Part shown: piece by piece, positions 53,651-63,555 of the stretch
Layout of the letters: the number at the start of each line of letters is the position of its first letter
Position numbering within the stretch: the first letter of the stretch is position 1
Origin: Cellulosimicrobium protaetiae
Lineage (GTDB): Bacteria > Actinomycetota > Actinomycetes > Actinomycetales > Cellulomonadaceae
NCBI RefSeq assembly: GCF_009708005.2
Contig: NZ_CP052757.1
Span: 2,914,001 to 2,978,000 of the forward strand
Direction: 5' to 3'
Length of the DNA stretch: 64,000 nt
The notes under the pieces: model-generated
Told to the model about the DNA's origin: nothing
What the model saw: only the letters and a program-made list of their open reading frames with translations
Databases searched by the model: none
Position numbers and translations under genes: made by a program

Positions 53651-54820
53651 TCAGGAGCTCAGCGCCGATCGCACCGCCTCGACGATGCGGCGCGCCGTCG
53701 CTACTCCCACCGTCGTCGGGAGGTTGACGACGCGCGCCACGAGGTCCTCGGTCGTCGCGAGCGCCGGGTCTCCCGGCGTGTACCCGTACACCGCCGGGTC
53801 GTCCGGGCCGGGGAACAGCGCGGGGCGGTACCACTTGCCGACGTAGAACCCGGCGGCCGTGAGCTCGCGCACGAGCCGGTCGGCCGTCGCCGCGTCGGGC
53901 GCGAAGAACGGGAACCGCACCAGCGGCGCGCGCTCGCCGATGCCCGCGGGCACCTCGACGACGTCGGACAGCCCGCGCACGTACTCCGCGACCGTGTCCG
54001 CGCGGCGCGCCTCGACGTCGCCGCTCGACCGCAGGGCGTCGACCATCCGACCGGTGACCCACGCCGACGGCCGCTGCGCCGGGTGCGCGAGACCGCCCCG
54101 GTTCTCGACGGGAGCGATCGCCGGCTCGTACGCGCCGACGGCGGTCAGCGCGCCGCGGACCTTGCCCGCCGCCCCGCCGGGGAGGCGGTTGAGCACGCGG
54201 ACCTGCGTCCGGAAGCTGCGCGCGGCGAGGTCGAGCCGGGCCCCCACGACCGGCAGCGCGTCGAGCGCGGAGACGATCGCGGCGCGCAGCGCCGGGTCGA
54301 GCGCGGGATTCACCCACACGGCGCCGCCGAACCGCGTGGGGAGCATCTTCTCGACGCCGAACGAGTGGGACGACACGTCCGCGACGGGAGAGCCGTCGGT
54401 GTCGCGCGCGAGGCGCGTCACGCAGTGCGCGCTGTCCTCGACGAGCAGCGCGCCGACCGAGCGCGCCGCGGCGCGCAGCCGGAGCCCGGTCGCGTCGTCG
54501 ACGATGCCGAACGTGTTCTGGAGCACGACGGCGCGCGTGGCGGGCCCGACGGCGAGACGGTCGGGGTCGATCGCGACGGTCGCCGGGGAGACCTCGGCGT
54601 AGACCGGCCGCAGCCCGGCGACGAGGACGGGGTCGACCGCCGTCGAGCAGGTGAACACCTGGGTGACGACGTCACCCGCCCCGCGTGCCTCGGCGAGCGC
54701 GCGGAACACGACCTCCATCCCGTACCGGGCCTTGAACACGAGGAACCAGTCGGCCGGGTCGGTACCCGTCCGGTCGGCGAGCATCCTCGTCGCGGTCGCG
54801 TCCTGGGGGTGGCGGCTCAT
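53651..54820 (-). CDS. DegT/DnrJ/EryC1-like PLP aminotransferase
   Basis: 389 residues, fold-type I. The PLP Lys is in SHSFGVEKMLPTRFGGAV; VEDSAHCVTR contains the Asp that contacts the pyridine ring; GKWYRPALFPG near the C-terminus is conserved in the family. Members make amino sugars or act as dehydratases. Its convergence with the ATP-grasp ligase suggests a cell-envelope role, but this is inference. ATG 54820 has a GGAG site. Confidence 0.8.
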   Translation of the reverse strand: MSRHPQDATATRMLADRTGTDPADWFLVFKARYGMEVVFRALAEARGAGDVVTQVFTCSTAVDPVLVAGLRPVYAEVSPATVAIDPDRLAVGPATRAVVLQNTFGIVDDATGLRLRAAARSVGALLVEDSAHCVTRLARDTDGSPVADVSSHSFGVEKMLPTRFGGAVWVNPALDPALRAAIVSALDALPVVGARLDLAARSFRTQVRVLNRLPGGAAGKVRGALTAVGAYEPAIAPVENRGGLAHPAQRPSAWVTGRMVDALRSSGDVEARRADTVAEYVRGLSDVVEVPAGIGERAPLVRFPFFAPDAATADRLVRELTAAGFYVGKWYRPALFPGPDDPAVYGYTPGDPALATTEDLVARVVNLPTTVGVATARRIVEAVRSALSS

Positions 54821-54945
54821 CGTTCTCCGTGTCGTCGGTGTCGGGGGTGGGGCCCGTGGGGGGCCGCCGGGCCTAGCCTGCCACGTCGGTGGGACCCGAC
54901 GTCCGGAAGCCCCACCCCCGGGGCACGGCCGGGCCGGGGGGTGGG

Positions 54946-55006
54946 CCGCACGCGCCGACGGCGGCCGCCGCGCCGGAGCGCGACGACCGCCGTCGGGGAC
55001 GTGCGG
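54946..55006 (-). terminator. Terminator of gnd
   Basis: An outer CCGCACG/CGTGCGG and inner CCGACGGCGG/CCGCCGTCGG stem lie just after the gnd stop. A second GC-rich hairpin (CCCACCCCCGG with CCGGGGGGTGGG, 54911-54945) follows it. Confidence 0.65.
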
Positions 55007-55016
55007 TGGTGAGCCG

Positions 55017-56453
55017 TCAGGCGTCGGACTCGGTCCGGTCGCCCGACCACTCGGTGTGGAAAGTGCCCGCCTTGTCGACGCGGCGGTAGGTGTGCGCGCC
55101 GAAGAAGTCGCGCTGCGCCTGGATGAGCGCGGCGGGCAGGCGCTCGGCCCGGACGCCGTCGTAGTACGCGAGCGACGACGAGAACGCCGGCGTGGGGACG
55201 CCGTTCAGCGCGGCCTGCGCGACGACGCGGCGCCAGGCCGCGAGGCCGTTGCCCACCGCGCCGGTGAAGTACTCGTCCGCGAGGAGCAGGGGGAGCTGCG
55301 CGTCACGCTCGTAGGCCTCCGTGATGCGATTGAGGAAGCGCGCCCGGATGATGCAGCCGCCGCGCCAGATGCGGGCCATCGCGCCGCGGTCGATGTCCCA
55401 GCCGTACTCCGCGGATGCCGCCGCGATCTGGTCGAAGCCCTGCGAGTACGCGACGACCTTGGATGCGTAGAGCGCGAGGCGCACGTCCTCGACGAACGCG
55501 TCACGGTCCTGCACGTCCCACGCCGCGGCGTCCGCGGGCAGCGCCGCACGGCCCGCCTCGCGCTGCGGGACCGAGCCGGACAGCGCGCGGGCGAACGTCG
55601 CCTCGGCGATTCCCGTGATCGGCACGCCGAGGTCGAGGCCGTTCTGCACCGTCCAGCGGCCGGTGCCCTTCTGCTCCGCCTGGTCGAGCACGACGTCGAC
55701 GAACGCCTTGCCGGTCTCGGCGTCCACGTGCTGGAGCACGTCCGCGGTGATCTCGATGAGGAACGACTCGAGGTCGCCCGTGTTCCACTGCGCGAAGATC
55801 TCGCCGATCTCCTGCGCGGACGCGCCGAGCCCCTGCTTGAGCAGGTCGTACGCCTCGGCGATGAGCTGCATGTCGGCGTACTCGATGCCGTTGTGCACCA
55901 TCTTGACGAAGTGGCCGGCGCCGTCGGGGCCGACGTAGGTGCAGCACGGCGTGCCGTCGACCTTGGCGGAGATGTCCTCGAGGATCGGGCCGAGGCTCTG
56001 GTAGGACTCGCGCGTGCCGCCGGGCATGATCGACGGGCCGTTGAGCGCGCCCTCCTCGCCGCCCGAGACGCCGGTGCCGACGAAGTGCAGGCCCTGGGCC
56101 GCGAGCGCCTTCTCCCGGCGGATCGTGTCGGGGAAGTGCGCGTTGCCGGCGTCGACGACGATGTCGCCCTCCTCCAGCAGCGGCACGAGCTCGTCGATGA
56201 CGGCGTCGGTCGCCGCGCCGGCCTTGACCATGATGACGACCTTGCGCGGGCGCTCGAGCGAGGCGACGAAGTCGGCCATCGACTCGGACGGGACGAAGTC
56301 GCCCTCGCTGCCGGCCTCGGCGATCAGGGACTCGGTCTTGGCGTACGAGCGGTTGTGCACCGCGACCGTGTAGCCGTGCCGGGCGAAGTTCCGGGCCAGG
56401 TTGCGACCCATGACGGCGAGTCCGGTCACACCGATCTGTGCGCGTGCTGACAT
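55017..56453 (-). CDS. gnd: 6-phosphogluconate dehydrogenase, NADP-dependent, decarboxylating
   Basis: 478 residues. N-terminal dinucleotide fold GVTGLAVMGRNLARNFARHGYTVAVHNRS; catalytic Lys in GAGHFVKMVHNGIEYADMQL; C-terminal block RAQRDFFGAHTYRRVD. It makes ribulose 5-phosphate and NADPH in the pentose phosphate pathway. Length is that of the long dimeric family. ATG 56453 has GAGGAG about 12 nt upstream. TAGGCT on the minus strand at 56577-56572 may be the promoter. Confidence 0.97.
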   Translation of the reverse strand: MSARAQIGVTGLAVMGRNLARNFARHGYTVAVHNRSYAKTESLIAEAGSEGDFVPSESMADFVASLERPRKVVIMVKAGAATDAVIDELVPLLEEGDIVVDAGNAHFPDTIRREKALAAQGLHFVGTGVSGGEEGALNGPSIMPGGTRESYQSLGPILEDISAKVDGTPCCTYVGPDGAGHFVKMVHNGIEYADMQLIAEAYDLLKQGLGASAQEIGEIFAQWNTGDLESFLIEITADVLQHVDAETGKAFVDVVLDQAEQKGTGRWTVQNGLDLGVPITGIAEATFARALSGSVPQREAGRAALPADAAAWDVQDRDAFVEDVRLALYASKVVAYSQGFDQIAAASAEYGWDIDRGAMARIWRGGCIIRARFLNRITEAYERDAQLPLLLADEYFTGAVGNGLAAWRRVVAQAALNGVPTPAFSSSLAYYDGVRAERLPAALIQAQRDFFGAHTYRRVDKAGTFHTEWSGDRTESDA

Positions 56454-56700
56454 CTGCTTCCCTGCTCCTCGAGGGTCGGTCCCGGCGCACGACGGCCGCG
56501 CGGGAGGGCGCGGAACCGGACCGGGCCGGGCGGGAGCGCGGCCGGGTGCACCGGTGATGGATACCCGGCCAGCCTAGTCCTCGTGCGCCGCACCGCTCCC
56601 GAGCGGCCACGATCCGGTCACCGGAAGCGTTCTTGACGAAGTCGGGATCACGATTCGGTGACACCCGCGCGGCGCGCGTCCGGTTCGTCCGGTCGGCTCG

Positions 56701-56706
56701 TAGTGT
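56701..56706 (+). promoter_or_regulatory. -10 box, leaderless start of DUF3000 gene
   Basis: TAGTGT ends 7 nt before GTG 56714; no ribosome binding site. Confidence 0.55.
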
Positions 56707-56713
56707 GCCGAGG

Positions 56714-57337
56714 GTGATCACCGCTCACGGGACCGACGCTCCCCCGGCGTTCCGTGCCGTCCTCGACGCCCTCGGCGCGCGACGGCTGCGACCCGAGGTG
56801 ACGCTGCGCGAGGTCCCTGCCCCCCGCCGGATCGCGCCGTGGTCGGTCGCGCTCACGGGCGAGGTCGAGGCCGCGCGCTCCGAGGACCCCGACCTCGCGT
56901 CGGGGCGTTTCATCGTGCTCCACGACCCCGACGGCCAGGAGGCCTGGCAGGGCACCTTCCGGGTGGTGACGATGGTGCGCGCGACGCTCGAGCCGGAGAT
57001 GGCGTCGGAAGAGATGCTCGCCGAGGTCGCGTGGACGTGGCTCGAGGACGCGCTCCACGACACCGGTGCGGCCGTCCGCGCGGAGGGCGGCACGGTGACG
57101 CGCGTCTTGTCGCAGAGCTTCGGCGCGCTCGCCGGCAAGCACAACGACGTCGAGCTGGAGATGCGCGCGTCGTGGACCCCCGTGCCGGCGGGGAGCGCCG
57201 CTGCGGCGGACCTCGGCGACCACCTCGCGGCGTGGGCGCAGCTCCTGTGCACGGCCGCAGGTCTTCCGCCCCTGCCCGACGGCGTGACGCCGCTCGGTGC
57301 CCGACCCCCCGCGCGACGCAATACCGTGGGGCCATGA
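56714..57337 (+). CDS. DUF3000 domain-containing protein
   Basis: 207 residues. The layout (FRAVLDALGARRLRPEVTLREVPAPRRIAPWSVALTGEV, then WLEDALHDTGA and KHNDVELEMRASWTP) matches DUF3000, found in most actinobacteria upstream of an RNase D-like gene. Function unknown. It overlaps that gene by ATGA. GTG 56714 is chosen for the promoter position; the frame is open upstream through the promoter itself. Confidence 0.9.
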   Translation: MITAHGTDAPPAFRAVLDALGARRLRPEVTLREVPAPRRIAPWSVALTGEVEAARSEDPDLASGRFIVLHDPDGQEAWQGTFRVVTMVRATLEPEMASEEMLAEVAWTWLEDALHDTGAAVRAEGGTVTRVLSQSFGALAGKHNDVELEMRASWTPVPAGSAAAADLGDHLAAWAQLLCTAAGLPPLPDGVTPLGARPPARRNTVGP

Positions 57338-58608
57338 GCTCGACCGCAGCACCCGCACCCCCACCGCTCGACCCGTCCACCGCGGCGGGCCTGCAGCACC
57401 CCTCCGTCACGCCCCTCACGGAGCCCTCCGACGGGGTCGGCCGCGTCGTCGACACCCCCGCGGCGTTCGCGCGCGTCGTCGACGCGTTCGCCGCGGCGAG
57501 CGGCCCGGTCGCCGCCGACGCGGAGCGCGCGTCGGGCTACCGGTACGGGCAGCGCACCTACCTCGTCCAGGTGCGCCGCGAGGGCGCAGGGACGGCGCTC
57601 GTCGACCCGGTGGCCGTGCCGGACCTGTCGCCCCTGCGCGAGGCGGTCGGCGACGCGGAGTGGGTGCTGCACGCGGCGTCCCAGGACCTGCCGGGCCTCG
57701 CCGAGCACGGCGTGGTGCCCGCGAGCGTGTTCGACACCGAGCTCGCCGCCCGGCTCCTCGGCATGGAACGCGTAGGCCTTGCGGCCGTCGTCGCCGACGT
57801 GCTCGGACTGGGCCTCGCGAAGGAGCACTCGGCGGTCGACTGGTCGACGCGCCCGCTCCCCGAGGACTGGCTGCGGTACGCGGCCCTCGACGTCGAGGTG
57901 CTCGTCCCGCTGCGCCGCGCCCTCGGCGAGCGACTCGAGGAGGCGGGCAAGGCGGACTGGGCGGCACAGGAGTTCGAGGCGGTGCGCACCGCCGGACCAC
58001 CGGCCCCGCGTCCCGAGCCGTGGCGGCGCACGTCCGGCACGCACACGCTGCGCGACCCGCGTCGGCTCGCGGTGGTGCGGAGCCTGTGGGAGGCCCGCGA
58101 CGCGACCGCCCGCGCGCGGGACATCGCGCCGGGCCGGGTGCTGCCCGACCGCGCGATCGTCGCCGCGGCGGAGGCGCTGCCCCGCACGGCCGGGCAGCTC
58201 GTCGAGCTCCCTCCGTTCGCGGGCAAGGGCACGCGCCGCCGGGCCGCGTACTGGCAGCGCGCCGTCGACTCGGCGCTCGCGCTGCCGGCGAGCGCCCTCC
58301 CGACCACGCGCGGGCCGCGCACCGACGCCCCGCCGCCGCCGCGCGCCTGGGCGGACCGCGACCCCGGGGCCGCGGCGCGTCTCGAGGCGGCGCGCGCCGT
58401 CGTCCAGGGGCTGTCGGATCAGTACGCGGTCCCGGTGGAGAACGTGCTCCAGCCCGACGCGCTGCGGCGCCTGTGCTGGACGCCGCCGGAGCCGGCCGAC
58501 GTGGCCGGGATCGCCGCGTTCCTGCGCGGGCGCGGGGCGCGCGACTGGCAGGTGGGGCTGGTCGCCGAGCCCCTCGCGGACGCGTTCGGGGGCATCGCCG
58601 GGGCGTAG
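57334..58608 (+). CDS. Ribonuclease D-like protein with HRDC domain
   Basis: 424 residues. DEDD exonuclease signs: AADAERASGYRYGQRTYLVQV (Asp-x-Glu), HAASQDLPGLA, and YAALDVEVLVPL. Two HRDC-like helical domains follow. The family matures tRNA and other RNAs from the 3' end, but the actinobacterial branch is little studied. ATG 57334 overlaps the DUF3000 stop, and TACCGT lies 6 nt upstream, so it may be read from both mRNAs. Confidence 0.9.
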   Translation: MSSTAAPAPPPLDPSTAAGLQHPSVTPLTEPSDGVGRVVDTPAAFARVVDAFAAASGPVAADAERASGYRYGQRTYLVQVRREGAGTALVDPVAVPDLSPLREAVGDAEWVLHAASQDLPGLAEHGVVPASVFDTELAARLLGMERVGLAAVVADVLGLGLAKEHSAVDWSTRPLPEDWLRYAALDVEVLVPLRRALGERLEEAGKADWAAQEFEAVRTAGPPAPRPEPWRRTSGTHTLRDPRRLAVVRSLWEARDATARARDIAPGRVLPDRAIVAAAEALPRTAGQLVELPPFAGKGTRRRAAYWQRAVDSALALPASALPTTRGPRTDAPPPPRAWADRDPGAAARLEAARAVVQGLSDQYAVPVENVLQPDALRRLCWTPPEPADVAGIAAFLRGRGARDWQVGLVAEPLADAFGGIAGA

Positions 58609-58616
58609 CGAGCGGG

Positions 58617-58622
58617 TAGGGT
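58617..58622 (+). promoter_or_regulatory. -10 box, leaderless start of FemABX gene
   Basis: TAGGGT ends 7 nt before GTG 58630; no ribosome binding site. Confidence 0.55.
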
Positions 58623-58629
58623 CGTCCGC

Positions 58630-59676
58630 GTGCACGACGCGAACCTGACGATCCGGACAGTCTCCGACCGCGCCTCCTGGGACGCCCGGGTGAACGAGCT
58701 CGGCGGCCACCCCCTCCAGCTCTGGGGCTGGGGCGAGGTCAAGGCCACGGGCGCGTGGACCCCGCACCGCGTGGAGGCGGTGGACGCCGACGGCCGCGTC
58801 CACGGTCTGGCACAGGTGCTGGTGCGGTCGCTGCCGGCGCAGTTCAAGGCCCTGTGCCACGTGCCGCGCGGGCCCGTGATCGCGCCGTCGGGAGCCGACG
58901 GCTGGGGCGCCGGGCCGGGCGTGGGCGACGACGCGACGCGCGACGCGTTGACCCGGGCGGTCGTCGCGTGGTGCAAGTCGACGGTCGGGGGCGTGGGCGT
59001 CACGATCGAGCCCGACTGGCCGGTCGGGACGCACCTCGCGCTGCCCGACGCACGCCCGGCGGCGAACCCGATCCTCTACCCGGTCACGCTGATCCTCGAC
59101 CTCACGAAGTCCGAGGACGAGCTGACCAAGGCCATGGGCAAGTCGACGCGGTACGACATCCGCAAGGCAGCGCGCACCGGGCTCGAGGTGCGCCGCGTGA
59201 CGGACGAGGCCGAGGTGCGCCAGGTGCTCGACGTCTACCACGAGACCGCCGAGCGCGCGGGCTTCGCGCTGCACGACGACGAGTACTACCTCGCGATCCA
59301 CCGCGAGCTCGGCGAGCACTCGGTGCTCGTCGCCGCGTTCTCCGAGGGCGCCCCCGTGTCGTTCGTGTGGTGCGTGTCGTCGGCGACGACGTCGTTCGAG
59401 CTCTACGGCGGCATCAACGACGCGGGACGCAAGCTGCGCGCCAACGCCCCGGTGAAGTGGCACGCGATCACGCTCGCGCAGGAGGCCGGGCTCGTCCGGT
59501 ACGACATGAACGGGCTGCTCAACGACGGGATCAGCGAGTTCAAGCGCAGCTTCGCGCAGCACGACGACGAGCTCGTGCACAGCGTCGACGTGCCGTTCTC
59601 GATGTGGTACTCGGCATGGAACAAGGGCCTGCCGACCGCGAAGAAGGTCGTGCGCAAGCTCCGCGGGAGCCGCTGA
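58630..59676 (+). CDS. FemABX-family peptidoglycan bridge aminoacyltransferase
   Basis: 348 residues, two GNAT-like domains. Visible blocks: HPLQLWGWGEVKATGAWTPHRV, KSTRYDIRKAARTGLEVRRV, GFALHDDEYYLAIHRELGEHSVLVAA, ELYGGINDAGRKLRANAPVKWHAI and YDMNGLLNDGISEFKRSFAQHD. FemX-type enzymes use aminoacyl-tRNA to add an L-amino acid to the Lys side chain of lipid II. With the racemase and ATP-grasp genes this suggests a two-residue bridge. Which amino acid it uses cannot be read. Confidence 0.92.
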   Translation: MHDANLTIRTVSDRASWDARVNELGGHPLQLWGWGEVKATGAWTPHRVEAVDADGRVHGLAQVLVRSLPAQFKALCHVPRGPVIAPSGADGWGAGPGVGDDATRDALTRAVVAWCKSTVGGVGVTIEPDWPVGTHLALPDARPAANPILYPVTLILDLTKSEDELTKAMGKSTRYDIRKAARTGLEVRRVTDEAEVRQVLDVYHETAERAGFALHDDEYYLAIHRELGEHSVLVAAFSEGAPVSFVWCVSSATTSFELYGGINDAGRKLRANAPVKWHAITLAQEAGLVRYDMNGLLNDGISEFKRSFAQHDDELVHSVDVPFSMWYSAWNKGLPTAKKVVRKLRGSR

Positions 59677-59707
59677 CCTCCTCGCTCGTCCCGGCCTGAC
59701 GGCCAGC

Positions 59708-59744
59708 AGAGACCCGGTATCGCGCGATGCGATACCGGGTCTCT
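59708..59744 (+). terminator. Terminator after FemABX gene
   Basis: Perfect 16-bp stem (59708-59723 with 59729-59744), 5-nt loop, followed by TCATGT. Confidence 0.8.
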
Positions 59745-59774
59745 TCATGTCGTAGCATCGGTCTCGTGCTTTAC

Positions 59775-59798
59775 CGATACTCGCGGTAGCGTGTATCG
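59775..59798 (+). promoter_or_regulatory. Dyad in fadA promoter region, possible operator
   Basis: CGATAC and GTATCG are separated by 12 bp. TTTACC immediately upstream and TATCGC 18 bp further look like -35/-10 boxes, so a repressor bound here would block transcription of the fatty-acid oxidation operon. Speculative. Confidence 0.4.
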
Positions 59799-59868
59799 CA
59801 CGTACGACTCCGAGCGGTGCCGCTCCCGGACACCGCCGTCCCGACCATCTGCATCGGATGGAGATGCC

Positions 59869-61164
<1,296 letters not shown>

Positions 61165-61166
61165 CG

Positions 61167-63332
61167 ATGAGCGCACCCACCGACACCCAGACCCCGGCCT
61201 CCTCTCCGGACAGCGTGAAGGACGCCGCGCGCGGCGAGCGCGTGACACACTCGCGCGTGCGCGACGTCGCCCTCCCCGGAGGGACGGGCACGCTCGCCCT
61301 GCTCACGCTCGACAACGGTCTCGACCACACCAAGCCGACGACGCTCGGCCCCGAGGGCCTCGCCGAGCTGCACGCGGCTCTCGAGGTGCTGCGCCGCCGG
61401 GCCGCGGACGGCGAGATCGTCGCCGTCGCGATCACGGGCAAGCCGTACTTCCTCGCCGCGGGCGCGGACCTCACGCAGGCCGCGGCCGTCCAGGTGCGCG
61501 ACGACGCGCTCGCCCTCGGGCGGGCCGGGCACGCCGCCTACACCCTGCTCCAGGACATGGGCGTGCCGACGTTCGCGTTCGTCAACGGCGTCGCGCTCGG
61601 CGGCGGCCTCGAGGTCGCGCTCAACTGCACGTACCGCACCGTCGCGTCCGACGCCGGCGCGCTCGCGCTGCCCGAGGTCGGCCTCGGGCTCGTCCCCGGG
61701 TGGGGCGGCGCCTACCTCGTGCCGCGCCTGCTGGGCGTCGAGAAGGCGATGGATGTCATCCTCGCCCGACCGGCCGCGAACAAGCCGTTCAAGGCGAAGG
61801 AGGCGTACGAGATCGGGCTCGTCGACGCGCTCTTCGAGGCGCCCGACTTCCTCGAGTCCTCGCTGCGCTGGGCCGAGGCCGTGCTGCGCGGCGAGATCGT
61901 CGTCGAGCGCCGCGAGCTCGACCCGCAGCCCGTGTGGGACGCCGTCGTCGCCGGGACGCGTCAGCGCCTCGACGCCGTGGTCGCGGGCTCGCGCCCCGCG
62001 CCGTACCGCGCGCTCGACCTGGTCGCGGCCGCGCGCACCGCGTCGCGCGAGGAGGCGTTCGCCGCCGAGGACGAGGCCCTCGCGGACCTCATCATGAGCG
62101 ACGAGATGCGCGCGAGCGTGTACGCGTTCCAGCTCGTCTCGAAGGGCAAGCGTCCCCAGGGCGCGCCCGACCCGAAGCTCGCCCGCCCCGTCACCCGGGT
62201 GGGGATCGTCGGCGCCGGTCTCATGGCCGCGCAGATCGCGCTGCTGTTCGCCCAGCGCCTCCAGGTGCCGGTCGTCATGCGCGACCTCGACCAGGAGCGG
62301 GTCGACAAGGGTCTCGGCTACGTCCGCGCGACGGTCGAGAAGCTCGTCGGCTCGGGCCGCATGTCCGCGGACACGGGCGCGCGCATCGTCGGCTCCGTGC
62401 ACGGCACGACCGAGCTCGGCGACTTCGCGGGCTGCGACGTCGTCATCGAGGCCGTCACGGAGATCCTCGGGCTCAAGAAGAAGGTCTTCGCCGAGCTCGA
62501 GAGCGTCCTCTCGCCCGAGGCCGTGCTGCTGACCAACACCTCCGCGCTGTCGATCACCGAGATGGCGGCCGACCTCCAGCACCCCGAGCGCGTCGTCGGG
62601 ATGCACTTCTTCAACCCCGTCGCGCAGATGCCGCTCGTCGAGATCATCCAGGCGGCGAAGACGGACGACGCCGCGCTCGCCACGGCGTTCGCCATGACGA
62701 AGAAGCTCCGCAAGACGGCCGTGCTCGTCGCGGACCGCCCCGGCTTCGTCGTCAACCGTCTGCTCATCCTGCTCATGGGCAAGATCGTCGAGGCGGTCGA
62801 GAACGGCACGTCGGTCGAGGTCGCGGACCGCGCCGTCGCACCGCTCGGCCTGCCGATGCCGCCGTTCGCGCTGTTCGACCTCGTGGGTCCCGCCGTCGGC
62901 CTGCACGTCCTCACGTCGCTGCGCGAGGACCTGGGCGACCGGTTCCCCGAGTCCCCGGGCCTGCAGCGCATCGTCGACGAGCAGATCCCCGTCGTGCTCG
63001 ACGCACCCAAGGGGCTCCCGAAGCCGGTCGACCCCGCGATCCAGGCCGTGTTCGGGACGGGCGAGGCTGGTGGCGCGGGGGCTCTGGACGAGGCGGGCGT
63101 CCTCGACTCCGTCCTCACGGCGCTCACGCAGGAGATCGGGCGCATGCTCGACGAGGGCGTCGTCGCGAGCCCGTCGCAGATCGACCTGTGCATGATCCTC
63201 GGCGCCGGGTGGGGCTTCCACCTCGGCGGCATCACGCCGTACCTCGACCGCACGGGGTACAGCGAGAAGGTCCTGGGCCGCCGGCTCCTGCCCGACGGCG
63301 TCGCGAACGTCCCCGCGGCGTCGCGCGTCTGA
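61167..63332 (+). CDS. fadB: Fatty acid oxidation protein: enoyl-CoA hydratase / 3-hydroxyacyl-CoA dehydrogenase
   Basis: 721 residues. N-terminal crotonase domain with ALGGGLEVALNCTYR and LPEVGLGLVPGWGGAYLVPRL (two Glu). The dehydrogenase starts VGIVGAGLMAAQIALLFAQ near residue 345, where GAGLMAA replaces the usual GAGxMG; GMHFFNPVAQMPLVEII holds the catalytic His. Two C-terminal domains follow. It performs steps 2 and 3 of beta-oxidation with FadA. A 24-bp hairpin terminator ends the operon. Confidence 0.95.
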   Translation: MSAPTDTQTPASSPDSVKDAARGERVTHSRVRDVALPGGTGTLALLTLDNGLDHTKPTTLGPEGLAELHAALEVLRRRAADGEIVAVAITGKPYFLAAGADLTQAAAVQVRDDALALGRAGHAAYTLLQDMGVPTFAFVNGVALGGGLEVALNCTYRTVASDAGALALPEVGLGLVPGWGGAYLVPRLLGVEKAMDVILARPAANKPFKAKEAYEIGLVDALFEAPDFLESSLRWAEAVLRGEIVVERRELDPQPVWDAVVAGTRQRLDAVVAGSRPAPYRALDLVAAARTASREEAFAAEDEALADLIMSDEMRASVYAFQLVSKGKRPQGAPDPKLARPVTRVGIVGAGLMAAQIALLFAQRLQVPVVMRDLDQERVDKGLGYVRATVEKLVGSGRMSADTGARIVGSVHGTTELGDFAGCDVVIEAVTEILGLKKKVFAELESVLSPEAVLLTNTSALSITEMAADLQHPERVVGMHFFNPVAQMPLVEIIQAAKTDDAALATAFAMTKKLRKTAVLVADRPGFVVNRLLILLMGKIVEAVENGTSVEVADRAVAPLGLPMPPFALFDLVGPAVGLHVLTSLREDLGDRFPESPGLQRIVDEQIPVVLDAPKGLPKPVDPAIQAVFGTGEAGGAGALDEAGVLDSVLTALTQEIGRMLDEGVVASPSQIDLCMILGAGWGFHLGGITPYLDRTGYSEKVLGRRLLPDGVANVPAASRV

Positions 63333-63358
63333 GCCACTCGGCAGCACCCCGGCTGCCC

Positions 63359-63410
63359 AGCATGCGGTCGTGGCCCGTCCCGCGCTCGGGACGGGCCACG
63401 ACCGCATGCT
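63359..63410 (+). terminator. 24-bp perfect hairpin after fadB
   Basis: 63359-63382 is exactly complementary to 63387-63410 with a 4-nt loop. It is the longest perfect hairpin stem I found in the window. No T-tract follows. Confidence 0.75.
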
Positions 63411-63542
63411 CGGCGGTCGACCTGGGCATGGTCGGCTGCCCTACCGGGGGCGGACCCCTTCTCGTCGCCGCCCGTCCGCGGTCGTACGACGACCGTGCGG
63501 AGGTTCCGTTCGCGGCCCGATCCGTCGAACTCGCGTGCTCCG

Positions 63543-63548
63543 TAGCGT
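63543..63548 (+). promoter_or_regulatory. -10 box, leaderless start of lipoprotein gene
   Basis: TAGCGT ends 7 nt before ATG 63556. Confidence 0.55.
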
Positions 63549-63555
63549 CGTGGGC

